Shown here piece by piece: positions 7,569 to 15,596 of a DNA stretch of 32,556 nt (the first letter of the stretch is position 1; each line of letters starts with the position of its first letter). Position numbers and translations under genes: made by a program. Under the pieces are notes generated by a model. The model was not told where the DNA came from. It saw only the letters and a program-made list of their open reading frames with translations, and searched no databases. The stretch lies in contig JANXYJ010000091.1 in the NCBI GenBank assembly GCA_025350105.1, forward strand, positions 1 through 32,556. Direction: 5' to 3'. This DNA is from Terriglobia bacterium. Lineage in GTDB: Bacteria; Acidobacteriota; Terriglobia; Bryobacterales; Bryobacteraceae.

Positions 7569-7777
7569 CTTTTGCCATAGCCTGCGTTAGGGCACGTCCA
7601 TATCCATGCACGCTACATCCGCTAGGCCCGCGTCCGTCTGGCCGCTTGAAAGCCCCGGGTTGTTCTGTTGAGCCTCCCGTTGAGTCAAATACGCACGCAA
7701 CAGCCGTGGCGAATGGGGAATCCCGCTATCTCAAACGCGGTCATCGCTGCTCCATTCACCAGCCGTCCGGGTAACTC

Positions 7778-9319
7778 ATGAAATTCATTCTCAACGTGAT
7801 CTGGAACTGGCTCGGCGTGATGATGAGCATCGTCATCGGCATGGCGCTGACCCCCTATATCCTGGCGAAATTGGGCGCGAATGGCTACGGTGTCTGGACG
7901 CTGTCATTTTCGCTGATTGAGTCACTCACTTTATTTGATTTCGGTCTGCGGTCGGCTGGGGTGAAATACGTTTCGCACTATTACACGATTGGGGACCGCG
8001 ACAAACTGGCGGAGGTTCTCCACACCTCGTTTGTGTGGGCGGTGTGCATGGGCGGGACGCTGTTCGCGGGAGTTTTACTGTTCGCGCCTTTCGCCGCTTC
8101 GCACTACCACATCTCCGAACAATACAAGAGCCAGTTTCCGGTGCTGCTGATGCTGATCGGCGGCAGCTTCGCCGTCGGCCTCACCTTCAACCAGATACGC
8201 AATGCCATCGACGCCGTGCAGCGGTTCGATCTCACCAACCGGGCGGCGATTCTGGGAACTTTCATCCGGGGCCTGGGCACTTTTCTGCTGCTGAGAGCCG
8301 GGTACGGACTGGTGGAAATTTGTATCTTGACCATCGCTTCGCAAATCTTCACTTATGTCCTGAACTATGTGGATTTCCGGCGCGTTTTTCCCGGACAAAC
8401 GATTTCTTTCGCGCGCTCCAACTGGGCCATGTTTAAGCAACTGGCGTCCTACGGCATCCATACGTTTTTCACCACGCTGGCGTACCTGGGCTTGATGCAA
8501 GGGCCGCCCATCGTGTTGGCGCAGTTGCGGTCGGATACTGAAGTGGGCTATTTCAGCCTGCCCGCCCGCCTGGTGAATTACCTGAGTGAAGCGGTGGGCC
8601 GCATCGCCGTGGTGACCGCCACTAGCGTCACCGCGCTGGTAGCCAAGGGGCAGATGGACGAGGTGCGCAAAATGGCGTCCTATCCCAACCGCTACACGCT
8701 GGCCCTATTCTTCCCGGTGGCCATCTGGTTGTTCTCGCACGGCGAACGCTTCCTTCTGGTACTGGCCAAGCCTGCGGTGGTGGAACAAAGCATGCGGGTT
8801 TTGCCGTGGGTTGTCGCCGGTACGCTGATCGGCTTCATCGGGCAGATCAATTCGTTCAATTTGCTGGTGGCGATGGGGCGGCATAGCGGCGCGGCGCGCA
8901 TGATGGCGCTGGAGGCCGCGGCGCTGGTGGCCGGCATGTACTGGTTAGTGCCCAGCTACGGGATCTCCGCCGCAGCGTGGTTGAGCGGAGGACTGATGGC
9001 CCTGAACCGCGGCTTTCTGATCCCCATCATCGTGGTTCGCGTGCTGAACCTGCGCTACGTCTCTTATATGACGTCCATCTATGTGCGCCCCGCGCTGGTG
9101 GCGATTCCCGTTTGCGCCTTGTCGTATTTTCTGGCTTCGGCCATACCCGATCCGGCCAGCACATCGAAACTGGTGCGGGTGGCCGGGTTGTTGGGACAGG
9201 CCGGGTTCATCGCGGCGGTCTATTGCGCCATCGCCTATTTTGCGGTTCTGCTGCCGGAACACCGGCAGATGGTGAAGGGCGGAATCGAGCGGCGGTGGAC
9301 GGCGCTGCGCGCGGCGTAG
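7778..9319 (+). CDS. Polysaccharide/oligosaccharide flippase (Wzx/MurJ-like, MOP superfamily)
   Basis: A 513-residue integral membrane protein with about 12-14 hydrophobic segments along its length. It begins MKFILNVIWNWLGVMMSIVIGMALTPYIL, followed by LGANGYGVWTLSFSLIE, the signature of the polysaccharide biosynthesis (RfbX/Wzx) branch of the MOP exporter superfamily. Such proteins flip lipid-linked sugar units across the inner membrane for capsule, O-antigen or exopolysaccharide assembly. No glycosyltransferase genes lie next to it here, so it is an isolated copy, which is unusual because Wzx genes normally sit in sugar clusters. The ATG at 7778 has no strong ribosome-binding site. The 209-bp gap after the tRNA holds nothing else that can be supported. 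Confidence 0.88.
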   Translation: MKFILNVIWNWLGVMMSIVIGMALTPYILAKLGANGYGVWTLSFSLIESLTLFDFGLRSAGVKYVSHYYTIGDRDKLAEVLHTSFVWAVCMGGTLFAGVLLFAPFAASHYHISEQYKSQFPVLLMLIGGSFAVGLTFNQIRNAIDAVQRFDLTNRAAILGTFIRGLGTFLLLRAGYGLVEICILTIASQIFTYVLNYVDFRRVFPGQTISFARSNWAMFKQLASYGIHTFFTTLAYLGLMQGPPIVLAQLRSDTEVGYFSLPARLVNYLSEAVGRIAVVTATSVTALVAKGQMDEVRKMASYPNRYTLALFFPVAIWLFSHGERFLLVLAKPAVVEQSMRVLPWVVAGTLIGFIGQINSFNLLVAMGRHSGAARMMALEAAALVAGMYWLVPSYGISAAAWLSGGLMALNRGFLIPIIVVRVLNLRYVSYMTSIYVRPALVAIPVCALSYFLASAIPDPASTSKLVRVAGLLGQAGFIAAVYCAIAYFAVLLPEHRQMVKGGIERRWTALRAA

Positions 9320-9429
9320 GAGCCCGTTGGACGGTGCGCAATGACGCTCCATTACGGTCGCGGCTTGGTGCGGGGATTAGGTGGCGGGATTCGTTGCAGG
9401 GATTATAGGATCAAGAGAGTCGCTACCAC

Positions 9430-9533
9430 ACAAGCTACCGACACAAGCTACCGACACAAACTACCGACACAAGCTACCGACACAAGCTACCAGAACAAAC
9501 CACCAACACGAACCACCAGCACAAACCGCAGGT
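9430..9533. repeat. Array of eight 13-bp tandem repeats
   Basis: The unit ACAAGCTACCGAC repeats every 13 bp from 9430. Copies 1, 2 and 4 are identical, copy 3 differs by one base, and copies 5-8 drift towards ACAAACCACCAGC and ACAAACCGCAGGT. A further degraded unit precedes the array. The array ends 20 bp before the ATG at 9553, so it lies in the promoter or leader region of that gene. Thirteen is not a multiple of three, so it is not a coding repeat. A related set is found at 13455-13493. Confidence 0.9.
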
Positions 9534-9551
9534 AAAGCGATAGACTACCTG
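9529..9551 (+). promoter_or_regulatory. Hairpin directly before the 9553 start codon
   Basis: CAGGTA (9529-9534) pairs with TACCTG (9546-9551) around an 11-nt loop, one base before the ATG. It includes the last 13-bp repeat copy. It would cover the ribosome-binding region, so it may limit translation; this role is inferred. Confidence 0.4.
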
Positions 9552-9552
9552 C

Positions 9553-11445
9553 ATGAGAAAACTGCTGTGCAGGGCAGTTTTCGCCCTGTATGCCTCCCAC
9601 GCCTTGGGAGCGGACCCGCGCTGGATTCGAATGCCGTCGGAGGATTTCGAAATTTTCAGCACCGCGGGCGAGGGCGATACCCGCCGTACCTTGCAAAACT
9701 TCGAACGCGTTCGCCTGTTTTTTGACCAAGTGCTGGGTGGAAAAGTAGATAAAACCGACCCGGTGCGGATCATTGTGTTCGGTTCGAAAAAAGAATACGC
9801 CCCCTATCGGCCCAACGAATTTGCGGTGGCCTACTACACCCAACTGGGCGGCCGCGATTATATTGTGATGGGCGATACCGGCGATGAAGTTTTTCCGGTG
9901 GCGGTACACGAATATGTTCATCTGGTGGTGCAGCATTCTGGTTTCGCGTTCCCGCCGTGGTTCAACGAAGGGCTGGCGGAACTCTATTCCACCATCAAGC
10001 CCGCCGCGGACAAAGTTTTGATGGGGACGCCGATTGCCGCCCGCGTGCAAGCCCTGCAGCGCGACAAATGGGTGCCGCTGGCCACCATCGTTTCCGCCGA
10101 TCGCAACTCGCCTTATTACAACGAAAAAGATAAAGCGGGAAGCCTGTACAACGAAGGCTGGCTGCTGACGCACATGCTGGCGCTGAATAGCCAGTATGCA
10201 GCGAATTTCCCCAAATTCACCGCGGCGCTGCAAAAGGCGGAGGCAGTTGGAACGGAATCAGCCTCGCAAACCGCGCTGGAAAGTACCTTCGGCAAACCGC
10301 TGAGCCAGATCGATAAAGATCTGCAGACGTATTCGCGTACCGGTAGTTTTACCGCCCGCATCTTCAACACCAAGCTGCAGAGTGGGGTCCGCGTGGATGC
10401 GGCCCCAGCCAACCTATTTGACGTACGCCTGGCGCTGGCCGATTTGCTTTCGCGCCCCGGCAAAGAAGCCGAATCGCGACGGACGCTGCAGGCTTTAGTG
10501 AACGAAGATCCGAAACGTCCGGAACCGCACGTCGCGTTGGGTTATCTGGCGTGGCGTGATCACCAGAACGAAGAAGCGCGAGCCTCATTTCAAAAAGCCG
10601 TGGAACTGGGCAGCCAGAATACGCAAATGCTGTGGGATTACGGGCGAATGGCGATGGGTTCAAACCCGGAGTCGGCGATGAAGGCGTTTAACACATTGCT
10701 AACCGCACAGCCGAATCGCTTGGAAGTCCGGCTGGCGCTGGCGCAGACGCAAATGAACGTGCATCAGGCCAAAGACGCTATCGAAACGCTGAAGCCCATG
10801 CGCACGGTGACTCCAAAAGACGCGGAGGTCTTTTTTAAAATGCTGGCCTTTGCCAATCTGCAAACGGAAGATCACGATGAGGCCAAAGCCAACGCCCAGA
10901 AGTGGCTGGAGTATGCAAAGGATCCAGGCGAGCGCGACAGTGCGGAGAAGATGCTGGACTATTTGGACAATCGGGCGCGGGCCGCTGCGCAAGTCCGCGC
11001 CGCGCCGCAGCAACGTGAGCGGCCGGCGGAGCCGGCGCTCGCAAGAAGCACAGTTCCGCCATCGCTAACCAGCGCAGCGATCCCCAATACACCTGCCCCC
11101 AATACACCCATGAGGATGTTGCCCCAGCGCCCCTTCATCGCCGGAACCATGGTGGAACTGGATTGCAAGAACACCCCGCCCAACCTTGTGGTGCTGCAAC
11201 CGGGGAAAGGCCGCGTGAGCTTTTTGATGGACGAACCGCGCTCCATCGTTCTTTCGGGATTGAAGGACGCCATCATCGATATGAACTGCGGGCCGCAGAA
11301 ACCGGCGGCGGTGTGGGTGGAGTACGCCGAGCCTGCGCCAACTCAGAAAGGGATCGCTGGTCTGGTGCGGGCGATTCATTTTGAGCCGCTGCCGGGGGCG
11401 GCCGGGGAAAAGAGCCAAGAGACTGACAAGTTGAAGACGCGGTGA
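9553..11445 (+). CDS. Exported HExxH metallopeptidase-like protein with TPR repeats
   Basis: A 630-residue protein with a signal peptide (MRKLLCRAVFALYASHALGA). The N-terminal third is a gluzincin-like domain with VAVHEYVHLVV (H119, E120, H123) and PPWFNEGLAELYS, where E139 is the expected third zinc ligand. This fits the peptidase MA-like/DUF1570 group. Residues about 280-480 form tetratricopeptide-like helices (LALADLLSRPGKEAESRRTL, PHVALGYLAWRDHQNEEAR, AFNTLLTAQPNRLEVRLALA), likely for protein contacts. A Pro/Ala-rich linker near residue 515 repeats PNTPAPNTP and leads to a C-terminal beta-rich region. It probably acts in the periplasm on an unknown protein. The next gene, 36 bp on, has the same type of active site, so the two may share an operon. 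Confidence 0.82.
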   Translation: MRKLLCRAVFALYASHALGADPRWIRMPSEDFEIFSTAGEGDTRRTLQNFERVRLFFDQVLGGKVDKTDPVRIIVFGSKKEYAPYRPNEFAVAYYTQLGGRDYIVMGDTGDEVFPVAVHEYVHLVVQHSGFAFPPWFNEGLAELYSTIKPAADKVLMGTPIAARVQALQRDKWVPLATIVSADRNSPYYNEKDKAGSLYNEGWLLTHMLALNSQYAANFPKFTAALQKAEAVGTESASQTALESTFGKPLSQIDKDLQTYSRTGSFTARIFNTKLQSGVRVDAAPANLFDVRLALADLLSRPGKEAESRRTLQALVNEDPKRPEPHVALGYLAWRDHQNEEARASFQKAVELGSQNTQMLWDYGRMAMGSNPESAMKAFNTLLTAQPNRLEVRLALAQTQMNVHQAKDAIETLKPMRTVTPKDAEVFFKMLAFANLQTEDHDEAKANAQKWLEYAKDPGERDSAEKMLDYLDNRARAAAQVRAAPQQRERPAEPALARSTVPPSLTSAAIPNTPAPNTPMRMLPQRPFIAGTMVELDCKNTPPNLVVLQPGKGRVSFLMDEPRSIVLSGLKDAIIDMNCGPQKPAAVWVEYAEPAPTQKGIAGLVRAIHFEPLPGAAGEKSQETDKLKTR

Positions 11446-11481
11446 GCGGCGGTACCATCAGGTGAGGACTCGTTTATACCG

Positions 11482-12216
11482 ATGCCGCGCCCCAAGTTCC
11501 TGATCGCCATCGCCGCCGCATTTGCGCTGGCCCTCATCGGCCTAAGCTTGGCCGTTCCCACCGCCGCGGCCTGTGCTTTAGTGCAACATCAGGGTCTGCA
11601 AAAGCTCGAGCAGACCCTAATCGAACCTGACGCTTCTGAGCAAGATCGCGCGCGCTTTCTGCAACTCGCCACGGATGCTCGTGCGCGGATCACGCGGACT
11701 TTCGGCGCTCCCCACGCACCGGCTGAGTTGGTCTTTCTGCAACGGCGCACGAAACTCTGGCCGCTCGCTTCGGTCGGTTCGTTTGGCAGCACGTTGATGA
11801 TCGGCACGCGTGCGTGCGTAATTATCGGACCCAAAGGCCAGAGTGTCGACGTCGTCGCTCATGAGCTGATGCACGCGGAACTGTTGGATCGCGTCGGCTT
11901 CTGGGGAAGGCTCACGCGCATCCCGGTGTGGTTCGACGAAGGCGTGGGAATGCAGGTGGATTACCGGCCGGATTTCAATCTTCCTCAGGCGTCTGGCGAG
12001 GCGCTCTCGCAGACTGGCCCACAGACTGACTACGTCCGGCGGCTGAAAACTGTACACCAGTTCTCTGACGTGAACACCCACCAGTTGATTTGGAACTACG
12101 TAGCCGCAAAAGCGGAAGTGGCGCGCTGGCTAGCTGCAGCGGGTCCAGGCAATTTGTATCCACAGCTCCAGCGCATTCGCAATGGTGAGACGTTGGAAAA
12201 AGTGCTTCAGCAATAA
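11482..12216 (+). CDS. Signal-anchored HExxH metallopeptidase-like protein
   Basis: A 244-residue protein with an N-terminal hydrophobic segment (about residues 7-30, ending AAACALVQ) that could be a signal peptide or anchor. It has VVAHELMHAELL (H127, E128, H131) and IPVWFDEGVGMQVDYRP, with E153 as probable third zinc ligand, the same HExxH...WF(N/D)EG pattern as the gene before it. The proteins differ elsewhere: this one has no TPR region. The family is unnamed to my knowledge; gluzincin fold is inferred from the motif spacing. The start ATG at 11482 has AGGTGAGGA about 16 nt upstream, rather far for a ribosome-binding site. Threonine synthase follows after 35 bp. Confidence 0.75.
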   Translation: MPRPKFLIAIAAAFALALIGLSLAVPTAAACALVQHQGLQKLEQTLIEPDASEQDRARFLQLATDARARITRTFGAPHAPAELVFLQRRTKLWPLASVGSFGSTLMIGTRACVIIGPKGQSVDVVAHELMHAELLDRVGFWGRLTRIPVWFDEGVGMQVDYRPDFNLPQASGEALSQTGPQTDYVRRLKTVHQFSDVNTHQLIWNYVAAKAEVARWLAAAGPGNLYPQLQRIRNGETLEKVLQQ

Positions 12217-12251
12217 GCGGCGGCACATTTTCGTAGTAATATTCGAAAACC

Positions 12252-13433
12252 ATGCCCAACGTCACTCACCTGGAATGCAGCCTCTGCAATAAACACTTCG
12301 AAGCCCGCAAAATTCACAATTTGTGTTCGTGCGGCGGCGCTCTATTGGTGCGGTACGACCTGGCAACCATTCGCAAGGATTGGGATCGCGACACTCTTTT
12401 CGCCGCCAAGCCTGACATGTGGCGCTACTGGCCGGTGCTGCCGCCGAATCATCGCAACTCCATCATCAGTTTGGGCGAAGGCATGACGCCCATCATTCAC
12501 ACCAAACGCCTGGGCGCGAAGTTGGGTATGGATCAGCTTTACGTAAAAGACGAAGGACTGAATCCCACCGGCTCCTTCAAAGCCCGGGGCATGACCACCG
12601 CTATTTCCATGGCGCGCGAGTTGGGCATCATGAAAGTGGCCGTGCCCTCCGCCGGAAATGCCGCCAGCGCGGCTGCGGCGTATGCGGCAGCGGCTGGAAT
12701 TGAGGCGCACATCTTCATGCCGAAGGATGTTCCGCAGGCCAATTTCATCGAATGCAAAGCGCTGGGCGCGCACGTCACTTTGGTCGACGGCCTGATCAGC
12801 GATTGCGCCCGCATCGTCACCGAACGCAAAGACCAGGAAGGCTGGTTCGACCTGAGCACGCTGAAGGAGCCCTATCGCATCGAAGGCAAAAAAACCATGG
12901 GCTACGAAGTGGCCGAGCAATTCGATTGGGAACTGCCCGACGCCATTTTCTACCCCACCGGCGGCGGCGTGGGTTTGATCGGCATGTGGAAAGCGTTCGA
13001 GGAAATGGAAGCGCTGGGTTGGATTTCAAAGAAACGCCCCAAGATGATTGCCGTGCAGGCCGCCGGTTGCCAGCCCATTGTGCGCGCATTTGAAAAAGGC
13101 GAATCGCGCAGCGAATTCTGGCAAGGCGCAGCAACAATCGCCAGCGGCCTGCGCGTGCCCAAACCGTTGGGCGATGTTTTGATTCTGGATGCCCTGCGCG
13201 AAAGCCATGGCACCGCCATTGCGATTGACGACACCGAGATCATCGACGGCGGCATTGAACTGGCGAACCTGGAAGGCATGTTCGTGGCACCGGAGGGCGC
13301 GGCCTGCATCGGCGCCCTAAGAAAATTGTTGGCCAATGGATTTCTTTCGCCCAGCGAACGCGTCGTGATCTACAACACCGGCGCGGGATTGAAGTATCTG
13401 GAATCCTACGCCGAAGGTTTTCCGCGCGTCTAA
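12252..13433 (+). CDS. thrC: Threonine synthase
   Basis: A 393-residue pyridoxal-phosphate enzyme that converts O-phosphohomoserine to threonine in the cytoplasm. The PLP lysine is K110 in PTGSFKARG, and the phosphate loop is PSAGNAASAAAAYAAAAG and YPTGGGVGLIG. The N terminus carries a zinc-ribbon-like element, CSLCNKHF...CSCGGALLVRYDL, which marks the class of threonine synthases found in archaea and several bacterial phyla rather than the longer E. coli type. GEGMTPI and the ending YNTGAGLKYLE agree with the family. A cysteate synthase or another fold-II enzyme is possible but less likely. No other threonine-pathway gene is adjacent. Confidence 0.9.
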   Translation: MPNVTHLECSLCNKHFEARKIHNLCSCGGALLVRYDLATIRKDWDRDTLFAAKPDMWRYWPVLPPNHRNSIISLGEGMTPIIHTKRLGAKLGMDQLYVKDEGLNPTGSFKARGMTTAISMARELGIMKVAVPSAGNAASAAAAYAAAAGIEAHIFMPKDVPQANFIECKALGAHVTLVDGLISDCARIVTERKDQEGWFDLSTLKEPYRIEGKKTMGYEVAEQFDWELPDAIFYPTGGGVGLIGMWKAFEEMEALGWISKKRPKMIAVQAAGCQPIVRAFEKGESRSEFWQGAATIASGLRVPKPLGDVLILDALRESHGTAIAIDDTEIIDGGIELANLEGMFVAPEGAACIGALRKLLANGFLSPSERVVIYNTGAGLKYLESYAEGFPRV

Positions 13434-13454
13434 AACGTCATACACGCGTCGGAC

Positions 13455-13493
13455 AAAAACCACCAGCGTAAACCGCCAGCGAAATGCTACCGT
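13455..13493. repeat. Three degenerate 13-bp repeats related to the 9430 array
   Basis: The units AAAAACCACCAGC, GTAAACCGCCAGC and GAAATGCTACCGT follow each other with a 13-bp period. The first two closely match the last copies at 9508-9533 (ACGAACCACCAGC, ACAAACCGCAGGT). As at the first site, they end just before a start codon (13500). The small palindrome GCTACCGTAGC (13486-13496) overlaps the last unit. Confidence 0.6.
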
Positions 13494-13499
13494 AGCGAA

Positions 13500-13895
13500 A
13501 TGGGCTTAGAAAGCAGCCCTGCGGATCCGTTGCCGATTCCGCAGGTTGCGCCGTCCACCACATCGGAGTCTGCCGAACGAAAACCCAGCGCGGAGTCAGC
13601 CGAGCGCAAACGAAGACGTAGCCTGGAGCCGGAGGCCAAGGCCAAAGCTATCATGCGCGTGTTGGCCGGGGAACCCAAAGCCAGCGTCGCCGCCGAGCTG
13701 GGCGTGTCCATCGACCGCATGGAACGTTGGCAATCCACCTTTTACAACGCAGGCGTGGAGGCCTTGGCCAACAAATCCAGCTCCCGCAAAAGCGTCAAAT
13801 TCAAACCGGGTTCGGGGACCTTGGGCCAATGGGCTCTACTAGCGTTGATCCTGATCGCCAGCATCGTGATGTTGGTGCGGATGTTGACGCCGTAG
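13500..13895 (+). CDS. Transposase-type helix-turn-helix protein with C-terminal membrane anchor
   Basis: A 131-residue protein of unusual make-up. Residues 1-44 are charged and disordered, with a repeated ESAERK. Residues 45-90 (EAKAKAIMRVLAGEPKASVA, then AELGVSIDRMERWQSTFYNA) match the helix-turn-helix found at the start of IS3-type transposases and related small HTH domains. Residues 109-127 (GQWALLALILIASIVMLVRM) form one transmembrane helix, with only a few residues behind it, so the protein should be tail-anchored with the HTH in the cytoplasm. No transposase catalytic domain is present. It may be a domesticated HTH that acts from the membrane on DNA or as an adaptor. The gene stands between thrC and a secreted amidohydrolase, behind 13-bp repeats. 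Confidence 0.75.
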   Translation: MGLESSPADPLPIPQVAPSTTSESAERKPSAESAERKRRRSLEPEAKAKAIMRVLAGEPKASVAAELGVSIDRMERWQSTFYNAGVEALANKSSSRKSVKFKPGSGTLGQWALLALILIASIVMLVRMLTP

Positions 13896-13968
13896 CATGC
13901 GCGTGATCCTTTGCGCCTTCACCGTTCTTGTTCAGTAGTCGAAAGCCCAGGTATGTCAAAGTGTAGGT

Positions 13969-15579
13969 ATGCGAAAACCGTTCTTTAGCTTCGTATGCGT
14001 GTTGATTCTTGCCACGGCCGCACCGGCGCAAACTGCTGCTCAAAAAGTCTCGCCTGAAAAAGCCGCCAGCATCAAAGCTGATCTGATGGGCCAAATCGAC
14101 GGCATGAAGAAGCAGGCTCAGGTGATGACGGACACCGTCTTCAGCTTCGGCGAGCTGGGCTTTCAGGAATTCGAGACCTCAAAGTACCTAACCGAAATGC
14201 TGGAAAAAGAAGGCTTCAAAATCGAACGCGGCGTGGCTGGCATTCCCACTGCGTTCGTCGCAACCTGGGGACAAGGCAAGCCGGTGATCGCGTTGGGCTC
14301 TGACATCGACGATATTCCGCAGGCCTCGCAGAAGCCTTCTGTGCCGTATCACGCGCCGATGATTGATGGCGCGCCGGGGCACGGAGAAGGTCACAACTCC
14401 GGCATGCCGCTGAATATCCTGGCCGCTCTGGCGGTGAAGAAAGTGATGGAGCGCGAACATCTCACCGGCACGCTCAAAATATGGCCCGGCGTAGCCGAAG
14501 AACAATTGGGTACGAAAGCGTTTTATGTCCGCGCGGGCCTTTTTAAAGATGTTGACGTTGTGTTGTTCGCGCACGTGGGCGATAATTTCCGCGTCGCCGC
14601 CGGGCCCGGCGGGCAAACCGGACTGGTCTCCATCGAATATACATTTCAGGGTGAATCCGCGCATGCCGCCGGTGCCCCTTGGCGTGGCCGCAGCGCGCTG
14701 GATGCCGTGGAACTGATGGACATCGGCTGGAATTTCCGCCGCGAACACATTCGCGTGGGGAGCCGGGTGCACTACGTCATCACCAACGGAGGCGACCAGC
14801 CCAACGTGGTGCCCTCCAACGCCAGCGTCTGGTATTACTACCGCGAAGCCGATTATCAACATGTGATGGACTTATGGAAAATCGGCGACGACATGTCGAA
14901 GGCGGCGGCACTGATGACCGGCACGACAGTGAGTTCACGTTTGTTAGGCGCAGCCTGGCCCGGGCACTTCAACGTGCCCATCGCCGAAGCCATGCACGAC
15001 AACATGACCAAGGTGGGTTTGCCGCAATGGTCGGAGCAGGACCAGGCCCTGGCGAAAGCGCTGCAGCACGAACTGAAAGTTCCCGAGCGTGGATTGGCAG
15101 CGAAGATTCCGGAACTGAAAAAGCCGCAGCCTCCTGCAGATGATGATAACGGCGTGGGCGGCGTCGGTGGCGGCTCCGATGACATCGGCGACGTGTCTTG
15201 GGTGGTGCCCACCGTGACGCTGAACTATCCATCGAATATTCCCGGCGGCCCCGGCCACAATTGGGCCAATGGAGTTTCCATGGCGACGCCGATCGCGCAC
15301 AAAGGAGTGATCGCCGGCGCCAAGGTGCAGGCGATGACGATGTTGGATCTGCTTACACAACCCGAGTTGGTGACCAAAGCCTGGGACTACTTCCGCGACG
15401 TACAGACCAAGGACACCAAATACCAAAGCTTCCTGCGCCCCGACGACAAGCCGGCCATCTGGCTGAACCAGAAAATCATGGAACAATACCGTCCCAAGAT
15501 GAAAGAGATGTATTACGATCCACTGAAATACGACACGTATCTGGATCAACTGGGGATTAAATATGGGGATGGGAAGTAG
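13969..15579 (+). CDS. Secreted M20-family amidohydrolase, AbgB-like
   Basis: A 536-residue exported metal-dependent amidohydrolase. The signal peptide runs MRKPFFSFVCVLILATAAPAQ. The peptidase M20 core is visible: ALGSDIDDIPQ (residues 108-117, metal-binding aspartates), GHGEGHNSG (137-145, with H138 and H142), GVAEEQLG (catalytic glutamate pair 177-178) and ESAHAAGAPWRGRSALDA in the lid domain. The order and length fit AbgB, the p-aminobenzoyl-glutamate hydrolase subunit B family. The position usually held by Cys in GHxCGH is Glu140 here, a variant seen in secreted relatives. A Gly/Asp-rich loop (DDDNGVGGVGGGSDD, about residue 388-402) is an insertion. The natural substrate is probably an acylated amino acid or peptide outside the cytoplasm; it cannot be fixed from the sequence. 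Confidence 0.88.
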   Translation: MRKPFFSFVCVLILATAAPAQTAAQKVSPEKAASIKADLMGQIDGMKKQAQVMTDTVFSFGELGFQEFETSKYLTEMLEKEGFKIERGVAGIPTAFVATWGQGKPVIALGSDIDDIPQASQKPSVPYHAPMIDGAPGHGEGHNSGMPLNILAALAVKKVMEREHLTGTLKIWPGVAEEQLGTKAFYVRAGLFKDVDVVLFAHVGDNFRVAAGPGGQTGLVSIEYTFQGESAHAAGAPWRGRSALDAVELMDIGWNFRREHIRVGSRVHYVITNGGDQPNVVPSNASVWYYYREADYQHVMDLWKIGDDMSKAAALMTGTTVSSRLLGAAWPGHFNVPIAEAMHDNMTKVGLPQWSEQDQALAKALQHELKVPERGLAAKIPELKKPQPPADDDNGVGGVGGGSDDIGDVSWVVPTVTLNYPSNIPGGPGHNWANGVSMATPIAHKGVIAGAKVQAMTMLDLLTQPELVTKAWDYFRDVQTKDTKYQSFLRPDDKPAIWLNQKIMEQYRPKMKEMYYDPLKYDTYLDQLGIKYGDGK

Positions 15580-15596
15580 CGCCACCTATTGTAAGA

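Noticed and set aside
7479-7777. tRNA-Ser as an island attachment site
   Set aside because: No integrase gene and no repeated tRNA 3' end was found in the window; the following gene is a flippase of normal composition.
9430-9533. Possible CRISPR or coding repeat
   Set aside because: 13-bp units without spacers, not a multiple of three, in a gap between genes.
14188-15585. Two minus-strand frames of over 200 codons in the amidohydrolase gene
   Set aside because: They are complements of conserved catalytic motifs and carry no features of their own.
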